From Endothia cerciana (lineage: Eukaryota; Ascomycota; Sordariomycetes; Diaporthales; Cryphonectriaceae), in contig JALRMH010000022.1 in the NCBI GenBank assembly GCA_026119935.1, forward strand, positions 1 to 64,000: a DNA stretch of 64,000 nt. Reading direction: 5' to 3'. Numbering within the stretch: position 1 is the stretch's first letter; each line of letters starts with the position of its first letter. The notes under the pieces were generated by a model that was not told where the DNA came from, made no database searches, and saw nothing but the letters and a program-made list of their open reading frames with translations. This document shows, in pieces, positions 41,901 through 53,429 of the stretch. The position numbers and the translations under genes were made by a program.

Positions 41901-43073
41901 AAAAAAGAAAAAAAAGGAAATAATACGAATTAATTATCATATGCAGGACACCCAAGAAGCTCGGACTGCTAAGCGCCCGGCGACCCTGCAGGGCCCGCAC
42001 CTAGGCCCCAACCTCCCTTTCTTTACTGGTGAGGATTCATCCTCAGGGCCCTTCTTGCTCCTCTAAGTCTCATCTATCGTCACCGATACCGAGAGGCCGA
42101 GGCTGTCAGGCAAACGGAGTCAGGCTGGTGCATCGGCAGTCACCGCCATCGCTACCTCTCCTGGGCTGACAACCGGTGTTGGTGGTTGATGTTGGGGCTA
42201 GAAGTCCTCTCGAGGTCGCTGCGGACCGCCTTGCGACATGTCTATCAGCCTGCATCGCCGGCCACGGCCTTATTGGACCGCCATACGCGGGAATCCCTCG
42301 GAGCATCCCTGCCAGCACAGCCATCCGGGAGGGTTGAGGTCGGGTTTGGGACAGAAGGCGTGTGTGTGTCTTTCGGCCGTATCACCGCCGGCGGACCTGG
42401 TCTAGGCCGCAGTAAGTAGTTCTCTGCGCCCCATGGCGCTTTTGCACAAGCAGGAGACGCCCAGGTGAGTTATCCGCCTGGACAACGGCGTCCTCGGCCT
42501 GGGGACCCTCCCCTCTTTTGCCCTCCTTCCCCCGTCACGCCGGTCCCAGAGGCTGGCCGTAAGTATGTCTGTGTTTGATGTTGTCCTGTGTTCTATGTAA
42601 TTGTTCACGGTCATGCGACGGACTTCTGGACCTGTATCCGTATACCTGCCGCCCTCCCTCCCACCCACGCCCTGACGGTAAGACGGGGGTGCCTCGTCAT
42701 TTCTGACCTAGTGCTATCTTGGCCGTGGATGCGCAACTCAGCCGCATCGGAGGATTCCCATGAAGGAAGCCCATCGAGCAGTCTTCCCTGGAGCCTTGTG
42801 TGACGCAGTGGATGAGGTTTTCTTTTCTCTTTCTTTTCTGATCTCTCCTACACCCTTTCCCTCTACCGTCGCCTGTCTTGCCGACAGCCCACCGTCGCGC
42901 GCCGCTCGTTCTCACGCCCCAGCCTCATTCGTTAGCCGCAGTCACTCAGTATCCACGTGCCTTGGCCTCAATCAGAACACCAGCGACGCCATTGGCCAAT
43001 CAGGCCTGTCTCATACGCTGCAGGAAGGGCGATCTGTCAAGGGCCTCTGGGTGAGCTATGCGGCGCCGTGACC

Positions 43074-45827
43074 ATGGAGCAGACCAGGGACCCCACGCCG
43101 CGGTCGCCAGAAGAAGCCCATGAGCGGAATTCCGGCCGTGTGTCGCAGAGATCTAGGTTCAGCGCGCGCATCGAGTCCTTTCACGACATCAGCAGCTTGG
43201 ACTTTTACAACGACGAGGATGTCAGCCCCCCGGGGAGCCCCGCGGGCGGGCGGGAGTCCGTGGTCTCGCCGCCCACGCAGTTCGCCGGCGGCACAGCTGA
43301 GGTCGGCCGATCGAGTTCCGGTTCCGGCCGCTGGTCTCGGCCGTTCTCTGCTGGCGGCGGAGGTGCATACCAACAACTCGGGGCCGGAGGCGGACGTGCC
43401 TCAGGTGGACTAGGCCGGAAGACGAGCAAGCGCAACGCCCGTGGTGGGCGATACGCGGGCCTAGGCGGCACCCCGACAGTTGATGCGATTGCTGAAGGCA
43501 GGGAGAGCCTCGATGAGGTGCTTCTTGCCGCCGCAGCTCCCATAGACGGGGCTGATGAACCGCGTGCCGACCCGTCAATGTCCATGCCCCCAGCATCACC
43601 ACCGCCGCCTGCCGCAGCACCCAGGCCCAGCCCGCATGAGGTTGGCGACAGGGCCAAGATATGGCAGGAGCAAGAGCAAGCAGGGCAGTTGACCGGAGGA
43701 CTGGGCGCGGGATTCAAGAGCCCCAGAATACAGATCCGGGAGGAGGACTTGTCATCTCCCTCCTCGCCAATAATGCAGCGCATGCCCTCACGAGCAATGT
43801 CCTTCTCTCGGCGGAGACTGTCCCTGAACAGATCCGACACACGCAAGGCCTTTGGGCAGAGCGAGGCGAACAGAACAGGCGAGGCTGTTCAGGTCATCAT
43901 TGAGGAGCCCGAGACTACCGAACAGCCCAAGCCGTCTCACTCCGTGAGCCATCGAGGCTCCAAGATCGACCTGAGTTTTGTGGCAGGGGATGCCATGCCG
44001 GGGGATTCGGAGGAGCTGAGGGATCTTTCCAAGCGGGATACGACTATACCCACCAAGACGACACGCAGGGTAGAGACGTTCTACCCAAACCCTGACTGGA
44101 AACCCTTCTCGATGCGGTGGCCATACCTCCTCATGCTGGTCCTGCTGTCGTTTGCACTAGCAGGGTCTACCGAGGCCCTGTATCAACGTTCGGCGCAGTC
44201 CAGAGCAGGAGGTCTGGTCAACTTTAAAACACCGGCGGACATCGACGGTCTCGAATATTTCTCCGTCAAGTTCCTGCCGACCCTCATAGCCGTCATCTAT
44301 GGCGTATTATGGCAGACTACCGGCTTTGAGGTGAAGCGGTTGGAGGCCTACTACCAGCTCTCCAAGGAGGGTGGCGCGACCGCCGCCGAGACGCTCAACG
44401 TCGATTATATCACGAGCTTCAGCTTCCTGCAGCCTCTGCACGCATTCCGACGGCGACACTATGCGGTGACAATCGCATCCATCGCGACGATCCTCGCCGT
44501 CTCCGCCGTCCCGACACTCGTCTCGGCGTCGATCAACCTCTCGCCAGACAGCGCGACGCGGATGGCACACCCAGAGATCCAGAAGCACATCTCCATCGAC
44601 CCCGTATGGTCGCGACTGAACGAGGCCGTGCTGATCATCATTGCGCTGCTGGGCTGTGTGCTCTTCTACCAGCTCAACACGCGACGGTCCGGCCTGCTGG
44701 CGGACGTCAAGGGCATCGCCGGACTGGCAGCCATGGCGAATGTGTCTCATATCCTGATGGACTTCAGGGCCTGTGACGTCGCATCGCACGAGGACATCCA
44801 CAAGAAGCTCAAGAACCACCGCTACACCCTGCGCAACTCCTCGCTCGCGCCGATGGACGACAGCGACTACGACAGGAACAGCGTCGACCTCAACGGCGCC
44901 CTGGCCAAGATCACGGGCCAGGCCGAGGACGACTACAGACCGTCGCCGGCCAAGTACCAGCTCTCCCTCAACCCGCACCCGCTCATGTTCCGCCCGCGGG
45001 GGTCTATCGCCTACATCGCCGGCATCGGCCTCTTCACGGCCCTCCTCCCCGTCTTCCTCTTCACGCCCGCCGGCGGCTGGACCGACAAGGCCCCGTGGGT
45101 CGTCACCGCGCTGGCCGTCTGCATCAAGCTGGGCTGGGGCGCGCTGGACACGACCGTCCGGCTGATGGAGCCCTTCTACATCCTCTACGGCCGCCACGCG
45201 CTGCCCAAGACGCTCACCCTCGACTACACGGCCATGCCCTTCGCGTGGGTCGCCGTCCGGGCGCTCCTCAACCGGCACTGGCTCGTCTTCGCGGTGGGCT
45301 TCGGCACGGTGATGACCGAGGTGCTGACCGTCCTGGTGTCCTCGCTCGCGACGGTCGAGGGCCGCGCCTTCGCCCCGCCGCACGGCGGCGGCGGCGGCGG
45401 CGGCGACCGCCAGGACGGGGAGGGCGGTATGGACGCGGGCGAGGAGACGGCGCGCAGCTTCTGGCTGTCGCTCGGGGCGGCCGTCTGCATCCTGCTGTAC
45501 ATGGGCGCCGTCGCGGCCGTGGTGTTCGCCCGGCGGCGGAAGCCCTTCCTGCCGCGCCAGCCCAACACCATCGCCAGCGTGCTGGCCTTCATCCACCAGA
45601 GCAAGATGCTGTACGACTTCGTGGGGACGGAGAAGTACGCCAACTCGGCGATGCTGCAGCACCTCACGGACATCAACAAGAGGTACGGCCTGGGCTGGTT
45701 CGAGGGCAGGGACGGCAGGACGCACTGCGGCGTGGACGAGGAGGAGCTGAGTGCCACGTACAGGCACGGGGTGGACTTCAGCCGGAGTAATAACCCGTGG
45801 ATGGAGAGTTTTGAGGAGTGGGTGTAG
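43074..45827 (+). CDS. DUF3433 family multi-pass membrane protein
   Basis: Intronless 917-aa fungal DUF3433 protein of unknown function. The first 340 residues are disordered, Ser/Pro/Gly-rich and cytosolic by composition, with many basophilic phosphorylation-type sites (SRRRLSLNRS). TM1 at about 345-366 follows the juxtamembrane NPDWKPFSMRWPY. Further membrane segments lie near 395-412, 462-484, 515-535, 640-662, 672-690, 720-757 (two) and 800-818. The two repeats of the family pattern are visible: DGLEYFSVKFLPTLIAVIYG with FEVKRLEAYYQLSK in the first half, and WVVTALAVCIKLGWGALDTT with RLMEPFYILYGRHA in the second. A Gly-rich loop (HGGGGGGGDRQDG) lies before the last segment. The first ATG in good context (accATGg) was chosen; the open frame extends further upstream only through a GTG. 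Confidence 0.88.
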   Translation: MEQTRDPTPRSPEEAHERNSGRVSQRSRFSARIESFHDISSLDFYNDEDVSPPGSPAGGRESVVSPPTQFAGGTAEVGRSSSGSGRWSRPFSAGGGGAYQQLGAGGGRASGGLGRKTSKRNARGGRYAGLGGTPTVDAIAEGRESLDEVLLAAAAPIDGADEPRADPSMSMPPASPPPPAAAPRPSPHEVGDRAKIWQEQEQAGQLTGGLGAGFKSPRIQIREEDLSSPSSPIMQRMPSRAMSFSRRRLSLNRSDTRKAFGQSEANRTGEAVQVIIEEPETTEQPKPSHSVSHRGSKIDLSFVAGDAMPGDSEELRDLSKRDTTIPTKTTRRVETFYPNPDWKPFSMRWPYLLMLVLLSFALAGSTEALYQRSAQSRAGGLVNFKTPADIDGLEYFSVKFLPTLIAVIYGVLWQTTGFEVKRLEAYYQLSKEGGATAAETLNVDYITSFSFLQPLHAFRRRHYAVTIASIATILAVSAVPTLVSASINLSPDSATRMAHPEIQKHISIDPVWSRLNEAVLIIIALLGCVLFYQLNTRRSGLLADVKGIAGLAAMANVSHILMDFRACDVASHEDIHKKLKNHRYTLRNSSLAPMDDSDYDRNSVDLNGALAKITGQAEDDYRPSPAKYQLSLNPHPLMFRPRGSIAYIAGIGLFTALLPVFLFTPAGGWTDKAPWVVTALAVCIKLGWGALDTTVRLMEPFYILYGRHALPKTLTLDYTAMPFAWVAVRALLNRHWLVFAVGFGTVMTEVLTVLVSSLATVEGRAFAPPHGGGGGGGDRQDGEGGMDAGEETARSFWLSLGAAVCILLYMGAVAAVVFARRRKPFLPRQPNTIASVLAFIHQSKMLYDFVGTEKYANSAMLQHLTDINKRYGLGWFEGRDGRTHCGVDEEELSATYRHGVDFSRSNNPWMESFEEWV

Positions 45828-46329
45828 GCCGTCTGCTAGATACGTATGTGTATTTCGGAGTCATAACCCTAATCTAGGAGGTAGAGCAATGGATACCCGG
45901 AGATGAAGTTATGTCCCCCGTCACAATCCTCCAGGGACCCTGCTCACATGCTTGGACTCCCGTGAAAGCAAGAGTTCCGTGGAAAAGCGATACAAGAGTC
46001 TACGATGGTAACCTCCAGATCACCTAGGAGATACGTTGTGATACTGGCGCTGGACCCGAGCCCGGCCGTTTATTCTTGAGTAATTGGGAAGCTGGCAAAG
46101 CTTGACGACACGTACAGGTGGTCCCAAGCACACATGACACGGGAGCACGAGGGAGCCAGGGCAGATCCCCAGCCGGAGTCTCGGGTCAGAAAAGGACGCC
46201 CATGTCCTCGCTCGTGCACTCATCCCAGGACGAGGTGTGGACGGGCGCGAGAGGCCTGGCGGGGAGCGAGGTCTACGGCGGCCTCTTCTCGCTGAACCTC
46301 GCCGGCCATGACAACCACGGCGCATACGC

Positions 46330-46600
46330 TCCCTTTCGCAATCCACTTCTTTACTTGTCCACCCTGAGCTATAGGGTTGGGGGCCTCCAAGGAAGCGCCT
46401 GCGGTCCTTGGCGATGGCGAGGAGAGCTAGCACTACACGATGAGCTTCTCCGGGCTGGAGCGGAACCCTTGCGGTGATGCTCGGGACGCTCGGGGTGTAC
46501 CTCCTCATGCCGCCCGCGAGGTAGACGGGCGTCTGCCCGGTCCCGATCGACGTGGCGGGTAAGACGGTTGTGCTCCCGCCCGACATGATGCTTATCCCGA
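46330..46600 (-). pseudogene. Possible relic of an actin-family C-terminus
   Basis: The minus strand encodes IMSGGSTTVLP, close to the actin signature IVMSGGTTMYPG. Further along the same frame MRRYTPSVPSITARV resembles the actin segment starting MQKEIT. Another frame then gives SPEKLIV followed by stop codons, where actins have PPERKYSVWIGG. SGWTSKEVDCE resembles the QMWISKQEYDE end. Pieces are in the right order but spread over frames with stops, as in a pseudogene of actin or an actin-related protein. Similarity is short and by eye, so a chance match remains possible. Confidence 0.35.
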
Positions 46601-49600
46601 GCTACACGACGTTACACAAGCAAGGTGAGTGCTGGGGCTGCCGACCGTCTTGACTGGCGGCCGGATCGTTGGATAGAGAGGGGTGGCACGCAAGGGGCGA
46701 CACGGAGCTGATGAGGCCGCTGCAGACGATGTCCATAGCCTGGCGCGAGAATGACGCGATCGGCGTGTCAGGAGATCCTCGCAGGTTGATCTTGTGGAGG
46801 TTGCTGCGATGCTGTTGAAAGACTGGAAGGTGAAACCGGTTCCGGCGGGGGGTGGAGGACGCAAGAAACAGTGTGTTGGGTTGATCAAGGAGGATGCTTT
46901 GGCCGGCCTTGCTGTTACTGATGTTGCATCCTGAGAAGGTGAAGTTCAAATGGACGAGGGAATGGTGATCTGCACAGTGCCAATGATGAATATTGGCGTT
47001 AATCTTGGATCTCGTATGGATGCATTTTCATCTCAACAGGATCCAAGACCACCCTCAACTCTTGAATTTCGGCTTAAGACGAAAAGCTTAAAAAAAAAAA
47101 AAAAAAAGATTTCCATGGGACGGCGTCGTAGTTGTCTCGTTAGCTAAATTGCCTTTCGAATGTACGAGGTCATGATACTATACAGACGATGAAGCATAGT
47201 AGACGGTATACTGACCTGTGTACACCTGGGACTTGGGCTGCCCCGGACACAACCCGACGCCCCCGCCGCGAGGCGAGGAAAGGTCACCCAGTGTACGCTG
47301 AATTGTGTAAGCACGGCCGATAAGCCCGTGGCAGAGCACATGTGTCCGGCTCAACTCAAGTTAAAGGACTTAGCCTGTGGAAACCTCGCCGGCGTCAGTA
47401 CGGATTTCCCAGAAGTGGACTTTTGCTCTGCCGGGCAAAGGTCGGCAGCTGTGCCGTCCATTTGCAGCCCGCTGTCGCTTCCTCCCGCATCTCAATTCCG
47501 ATCTAGATTTGACGCACCCCACAAAGAAGGTGTTGGCCGCGGAACACACAGGGTGCAGGAGGGAGTGAGGCAGAATGCTCCGAACTCCTATCAGGGGTTC
47601 GACGCAGTGTATGTGAGGAGTAGGACGGCACACAAAAGCCGTGCAAGGGGGCATGGGCGGCGTTAACATCCACGGCAGTGCCGCGCGCTGCGTCGGGGCG
47701 AGTACACACGGTGGCAGAACCGTAGCTTATTGGTCTTGGTGACGGACCGGGCAAGTCTGTTACGGCTGTGATGCCGAAAGCAAGGGAGGCTGTGAAATGC
47801 TGCGATGCGCTTCTGGTGTTCTGGCGGGCAAATGCTCGGAGACGCACAGTCTGACGCGGTCGGCGGTGTTGCTACGGCTCCACTGCCCCGCCAAATTGAA
47901 TCCTGAAATAGATTCTGAGATTGGATCTTCCAGGAGAACCCCAGATCCCGTGGAGAGGGTGGATGGTCTGGATACATCGCATCCGCATCCACGAAACGTC
48001 GGGCGGAAGGGCCATCCATGTGTTCCAGTGCGCGTTTGAAGATTGCAGATTTCCTTCGCTGTCCGATTGGCGACGCTCCGTCTCGAGGTGGCTGCAACAT
48101 CTTGGAGGCTTGGTGGCGTCGCAGGACGGTGTTCACATGGGCCCGGAGAATACAACTCAAGGGGGATCCACATGAGCCACTGCAGAACACCACGTCGCAG
48201 CCTTGTGACCGTTGATCTTACTTGCCCGCCAGCCTCCGCGCACCCCATCTTCAGGAAGCACGGATGCTTGATGGTCGCGAATGTGCCGATCTCTGTGCTT
48301 AGTACGCATGACGACAGCTCAGCTGCATGCCATACTCCAGGAAGGGATCCGAATCTGCCGCAGTCTAGCATGCGGGACGAGTAAGATGGACCTGCTTTGC
48401 TGAGTTCTCGGATACACAGTCGAGCGCGTACCGCAGTATACTCGGCGATCCAATTAACCATCATAGGACGCGGTACCTCAAAGGAAGAACGGCAGCCCTT
48501 GGCCGGGCGCAAGGTTCTTCCCTCTAGGCCCAGACAATTGAAGCGCCGTACGGCCGTGGTGCGGTGGTCCGTATTAGCCCAAAATTTGAGTGGAGCGTGG
48601 CTGTGCACAAAGCGACAGTGAAAGTTTCCAAGCCAGGGTTAAGACATGGGAATGCCTCAGACGCAGAAACACCCGGGGTCCGACCTCTTGGGGAGTCGAG
48701 ACACTGACAGAGCCGCTGCTGGACATCCATTGGCGTGGGCCGGCGATCTGAGACGCCGTGCCCTCGTTGCAGGACGGCCTTGGGGGATTCCGACCTGCCT
48801 TGGAGACCCGGTCGACGGTGAGCGGCGGCCCAGCGCGGCTGACCTATCTCATGCGATCCGCAGTGATTGGCTGTGGTTGCTCGCCTGGCCGCCACTGCTC
48901 GACGAGAGGGCTGGACACAGAGTTATTATTTTTGGGCCCGTCTGGTCTCTGGTCCGGCCTCTACAGCCTGGGCTCGAGGCCGTTGGCCGCGAGCAGATGG
49001 GGCTAGGTTAACACGGAGAAGAGATGGGATGATGACGAAGCTGGATATGCTCCTCGTAATGTAATGTCCCGGCACGCTCATATCCGTGTTGAAGCTGGGG
49101 GACACGAGGCGGTGGAGGGGGGCAGAGTTCTGCTAGCAGCGCCTCAGTTGGGATGATCAACTGACGAGGGCTCCTCCGGCTGCTGCCCGTCTCTGCCGCC
49201 CTCCCCTTCGAGAAGACTCAAGCCGGTGCAGCAGCCACAGCTTCCAGAATCTAGGCCAGCGAGCGAGCCCAGCCGGCCAGACGGCCGGCCTTGGTTGCTC
49301 GGCTACTGGGGGGGGAGGGCACCCGGTGCATCAGAAGCCGTTCAGACGTTTTGGGGGCCTGGCTGGGAGGAGACCAGAAACTTGGCTCATTTCATGCATC
49401 AGAAATGCAGAGTGGACGTCATCTCATCTTCTTCTCTTCTGCCGCGCTACCCTTGACTGACACCTGGCAGGAATCCTTGATACCGGGTTGACACCGGACG
49501 GAGGGTGAGATGAGGGACGCGGCGAGGACGGTGTCGCTATGGCGATGGTGATGACGGTTGCGACGGGCAGCGAGACTAAACAATCGAGCGGGCTCTTTCG

Positions 49601-50221
49601 GTAGGAAAGGCGACAAGATGGGTTGCGTTCCTGAAGAGAGGTACCCAAGTACCACAGCAGTCGACCTAGGCCCACACGAACCCCCGTAGCGAGCCCGCGG
49701 GCTCACCTGTACCTGCAGCAGGCCCGGCCCTAGCTCTCGCAGAGGTGCTATGTAGCTCTGTTAGTGCAGCCATCCAGGCCACGGCAGGCCGGCAGGGGCT
49801 GGGTACACATACTGGCCACGGGGGCCTGGTGTCTCATGCGGGTAGTGCAGTGCCAAGCTTTTACCCCTCGACTACCCATAGCTACCTCGTCACCACTAAT
49901 TGCCGCTGCAATTTACTGTGACGGGCCAATTGTCTTGGGTGTGTCGGGCCCCTGGGAAATGCATGGTCATTACTCTGGCTCATGCCCTGAGCCACAGCGA
50001 AGCGCGAGTCTTCCCCCTCTCTCCCTCTCCCTCTCTCTCTGTGTGTGTCTCTTCCTTTTTGTCTCGTTTGAGGAAAAGGTCCCAAGGCCCCCCTTAGATT
50101 ACGACTACCAAACGGGTCCGTTCCCCCCCTTCCTTCGCCCTGGGCAGTTTCTCCACCGCGAATCTTACAACCCACCCAACTTGCATCCACCCGACCGCAT
50201 TGGCTCCCTTCCCGCTGCCCT

Positions 50222-50346
50222 GCCCAGCCCAGCCCAGCCCAGCCCATCCATCGTCTCACTCCACGTTCATTTCACGGTTCGTGACCTTTACTCCAGTCTT
50301 TGACATCGCCGCGACCGTCACCAGACCAGACCAGACCAGACCAGAC
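50222..50346. repeat. Two short tandem arrays (cccag)n and (ccaga)n in leader
   Basis: Four to five copies of cccag lie at about 50222-50246 and five copies of ccaga at 50321-50346, both in the leader region upstream of the FLC gene. Confidence 0.85.
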
Positions 50347-50692
50347 CTTCACCAGCCAACATCACGGATTGGGCCTTTGTTCCTGCGCCGCCTGAACAAT
50401 ACAGCCTGTCTGGTTCAACGAAGGGGTCTCTTTCTCATTCTTCGTCTTCATATTCCTGCTCGCCATTTCTTCACCAACGCTTTCGGTACAACACTACCAC
50501 GACCGTCATTTAAACAACACACCGGGGGGGGGGCTACCTGTCGAATTGAATTCCACGCCTCGTCAAAAAGAAAAAGGGCACCGCCGGCTTCCTTCGCTGT
50601 TCTCCCTGGTCCGTGACGCACGTCCGACGAACCTAAGAACGGCCCTTGATCGTGGCCTTCGAACCCATCGTCAAATCTTCCCTTCCATTCTA

Positions 50693-50732
50693 CGACCTCC
50701 CGACCTCCCGACCTCCCGACCTCCCGACCTCG
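50693..50732. repeat. Five tandem copies of an 8-bp unit (cgacctcc)
   Basis: Four perfect and one near-perfect copy of cgacctcc, about 310 bp before the FLC start codon. Confidence 0.9.
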
Positions 50733-51037
50733 CGCTCGGAAACCCCCAGTTTGGACCGTCCTACCCAGCCAAACCAGGCCGGTTGACCGACCCCTCCTCA
50801 GACGAGAGAGGCCTCGCCGTCGACCTCGAAACCCACCCTCTCATTGATGTCGAAATAAACACCAGACATCTACGCTCCTTTCCTCCTTGTCGACACCGCA
50901 GGAAATCGGTTGTGCAACGACAAGTCCATCGCCGTCCCCGAGATTCCACCCGCCACGGGTCTCGACTTTCCAGCCCGCCCTCAGGGCCCTCTGATACCTT
51001 CTCCTGAAGTCTCGCTGCTACATCATCATCACTCAGG

Positions 51038-53429
51038 ATGCGGTTCACATCAAGGACGCCGGTCCTGTTGCTCTCCTCCCTCGCGGCCATATGCCGCCCG
51101 GCTGGGGCAGAGCAGATGCTCTCGTCCAGCTCCCTGAATACCTGCCAGTCGGACTCGGGATTCACGGCGAGTCTGTTCAACGTCGTCTACACGCCAGCCA
51201 ACAACAGCGCTACTGTTGACCTGTCGGCAACGTCGTCGATCCAGGGCAACGTCGTCTTCGATGCCACAATCACGGCTTACGGCTACCAGATCATTCGCCA
51301 GACAGTCGACCCTTGCAAGATCAACCTGGCTGGTCTTTGTCCCATGTACGTGTGCTGCTAGCTAGGTCCATGTGCTATCGTGACTACCCTCACGCCCCGG
51401 GCGGAAACGTACTGACACCTTCTGCAGGACTGCTGGGAAAATGGCACTGACCTTCAACCTGGACGTGAGCGAGAGTGCGGCCAGTACGATTCCCGGCATC
51501 GCGTACACCTTCCCCGATCTCGATGCCAAAGTCAGGCTGTACATGAACTACACATCCAACGGCGAGAGTGTTGCTTGTGTCGAGGCCGACATCTCCAACG
51601 GGAAGACTGTCAACTTGCTGGGTGTCAAGTGGGCCACCGCTATCGTCGCTGGTCTTGCTCTGGCCTCGTCGGCCGTCATCTCTGGACTCGGCCACTCCAA
51701 CGCTGCCTCCCACGTCGCCGCCAATGCGCTGTCCCTTTTCGGCTACTTCCAAGGTCAGGCCATGCTTGGGATGACCAGCATCGACCTGCCACCGATCGTG
51801 CAAGCCTGGACCCAGGATTTCCAGTGGAGCATGGGCATCATCCGCGTTGGCTTCATGCAGACTATCTTCACCTGGTACCAGCGGGCTACTGGAGGGACGC
51901 CCTCCGAGCTGTTTGACTCCTTGACGACAGTCTCCGTGCAGGTGGAGAAGCGCAAAGTGAGAAGGTCTTTGACGGAGACCGGCATAAACCTCTCCAAACG
52001 GGCCATTGCAATGATGCCTCGGGCCCTCGAGTCAGCATCGCAGATTGTCAAGCGAGGGAACGTCAAGAACGCGAGCGGCAGTTATGTGGTCTACGGTATA
52101 CAGCGCGTTGCCTATAAGGCCGGGATCGAGTCGACGAACCTCTTCATGACTGGGCTGACATTCTTCTGCATCTTTGTGGTCTTCACCATGGCAGGGGTTG
52201 GCGCCTTCAAGGGCTTCTGTGAGCTTGCCGTCAAGAACAGGTGGATGAAGAGCGACAAGTTCGTGGACTTCCGCAACGGCTGGTTCACCGTCCTCAAGGG
52301 TATTCTCTTCCGGCTCACCCTGATCGGCTTCCCCCAGATGACCATCTTGTGTCTCTGGGAGTTCACCCAGAGGGATTCTGGTGCCGAGGTTGTTCTGGCC
52401 GTCTTCTTCTTCTTCGGCATGCTGGCTACCCTGTCCTGGGCCTCTTCCAAGGTCATCCGGATCGCTCGCCGGTCCGTTGTCATGCACAGGAATCCGGCCT
52501 ATATCCTCTTCTCCGACCCTCAAGCTCTCAACAAGTGGGGCTTCCTCTACGTCCAGTTCCGAGCTTCGGCTTACTACTTCATCGTGCCCACCCTCGCCTA
52601 CCTCATGCTTAAGGGCATGTTCATTGCCTTCGCGCAGACCGCGTCGACCGTCCAAGCTGTGGCATTCATCGTCTTGGAGGCTGCGGCGCTCGTTGGAGCC
52701 AGCGTCCTGAGGCCCTGGATGGACAAGAGCACAAATTCCTTCAACATCTCGATTTGCGTCATCAATTTCTTAAACTCCATCTTCCTCCTGATATTCACGG
52801 ACGTTTTCGACCAGCCCGCCATCGTCACCGGTGTTGTTGGTGTGGTCCTCTGGCTCGCGAATGCGGTCTTCGCCCTCGTCCTGCTCCTCATGCTCATTGT
52901 CACGACTGTCATCGTCCTGATACGCAAGAACCCCGATGCCAGGTATCAGTTCATGGCAGACGACCGAGCCTCCTTCATGAAGTCCCAGACTCAGCTCAAC
53001 ACGACAACAGAACTGGATGCCTTGGCAGCGACCGCTCGAGGTGACAAGAACGGCTACAAGGGTTTCGATTTGGATGACGATGCCGAATCCATATCGTCTG
53101 ACTCGATGAAGCGACGGACCGATCCATCGCACATGCAGGTACCTCAACAGATCAACTCGCCACTATCACAGCCAGCATACCGAGAGGCACCTCGCTCGCC
53201 GGTGGATCCCGCGGTGCCACTGTTCCCCAATGACAGTCGCAGCGCCAGTCCGGGGCAGCAACAGCAATACCAGGCCTATAACGGAGGGCAGTACCTTCGG
53301 CAACAGCAAAGTGGTGCAACAATGCAGCCGCCAAGCCCGTACGGGTCGTCATCGAACCTGTCGTCTTACCGGGGCCAAAACAATGGTAGCCCGGCCGGCG
53401 GCCACCGAGGGCAGAATAGCTCAAGGTAA
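51038..53429 (+). CDS. FLC/TRP-like channel (flavin carrier protein family)
   Basis: Polytopic membrane protein of the fungal FLC/Pkd2-like TRP family, linked in yeasts to FAD transport into the ER, calcium homeostasis and cell-wall integrity. Two exons (51038-51345, 51428-53429; intron 82 nt, phase 2) give 769 aa. A signal peptide (LLLSSLAAICRPAGA) leads to the ML-like TRP_N domain (about 25-175: SSLNTCQSDSGFTASLFNVV, paired Cys in DPCKINLAGLCPM, VRLYMNYTSNGE). The first membrane span is WATAIVAGLALASSAVI, followed by the FQGQAMLGM region and about eight further spans up to ALVLLLMLIVTTVIVLI. The cytosolic tail of 150 residues is Ser/Gln/Pro-rich with phosphorylation-type SP sites. It probably acts in the ER or plasma membrane. 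Long leader of about 1 kb with repeats upstream. Confidence 0.92.

Larger units (their letters stand above)
40900..43073. other. Intergenic with microsatellite and possible coding remnants
   Basis: Contains a C10 run near 41126, an AT-richer part (41130-41400), a short protein-like frame at 41429-41566, and a long T-rich then GAAA-repeat block (41790-41920). From about 42100 to 42700 several GTAAGT/GTGAGT-like sites occur, which might belong to leader introns of the DUF3433 gene. A CT-rich leader (42820-42880) precedes that gene. Confidence 0.5.
45828..51037. other. 5.2-kb gene-poor region
   Basis: Holds a possible actin-family relic (about 46330-46600, minus strand), an A17 run at about 47091-47107, and from about 49900 the promoter and long leader of the FLC gene with CT-rich and tandem-repeat segments. 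A 282-codon frame on the minus strand (47760-48608) shows no domain and looks like chance. No intact gene is supported. Confidence 0.5.

Noticed and set aside
44307..45767. 486-codon antisense frame across the DUF3433 exon
   Set aside because: Mirror of a real GC-rich coding exon; Arg/Gly/Asp-rich without domains. The sense frame has family motifs.
47760..48608. 282-codon frame on the minus strand
   Set aside because: Long for chance, but begins at a non-ATG codon, has flat random-like composition, no domain and no supporting splice or promoter features.
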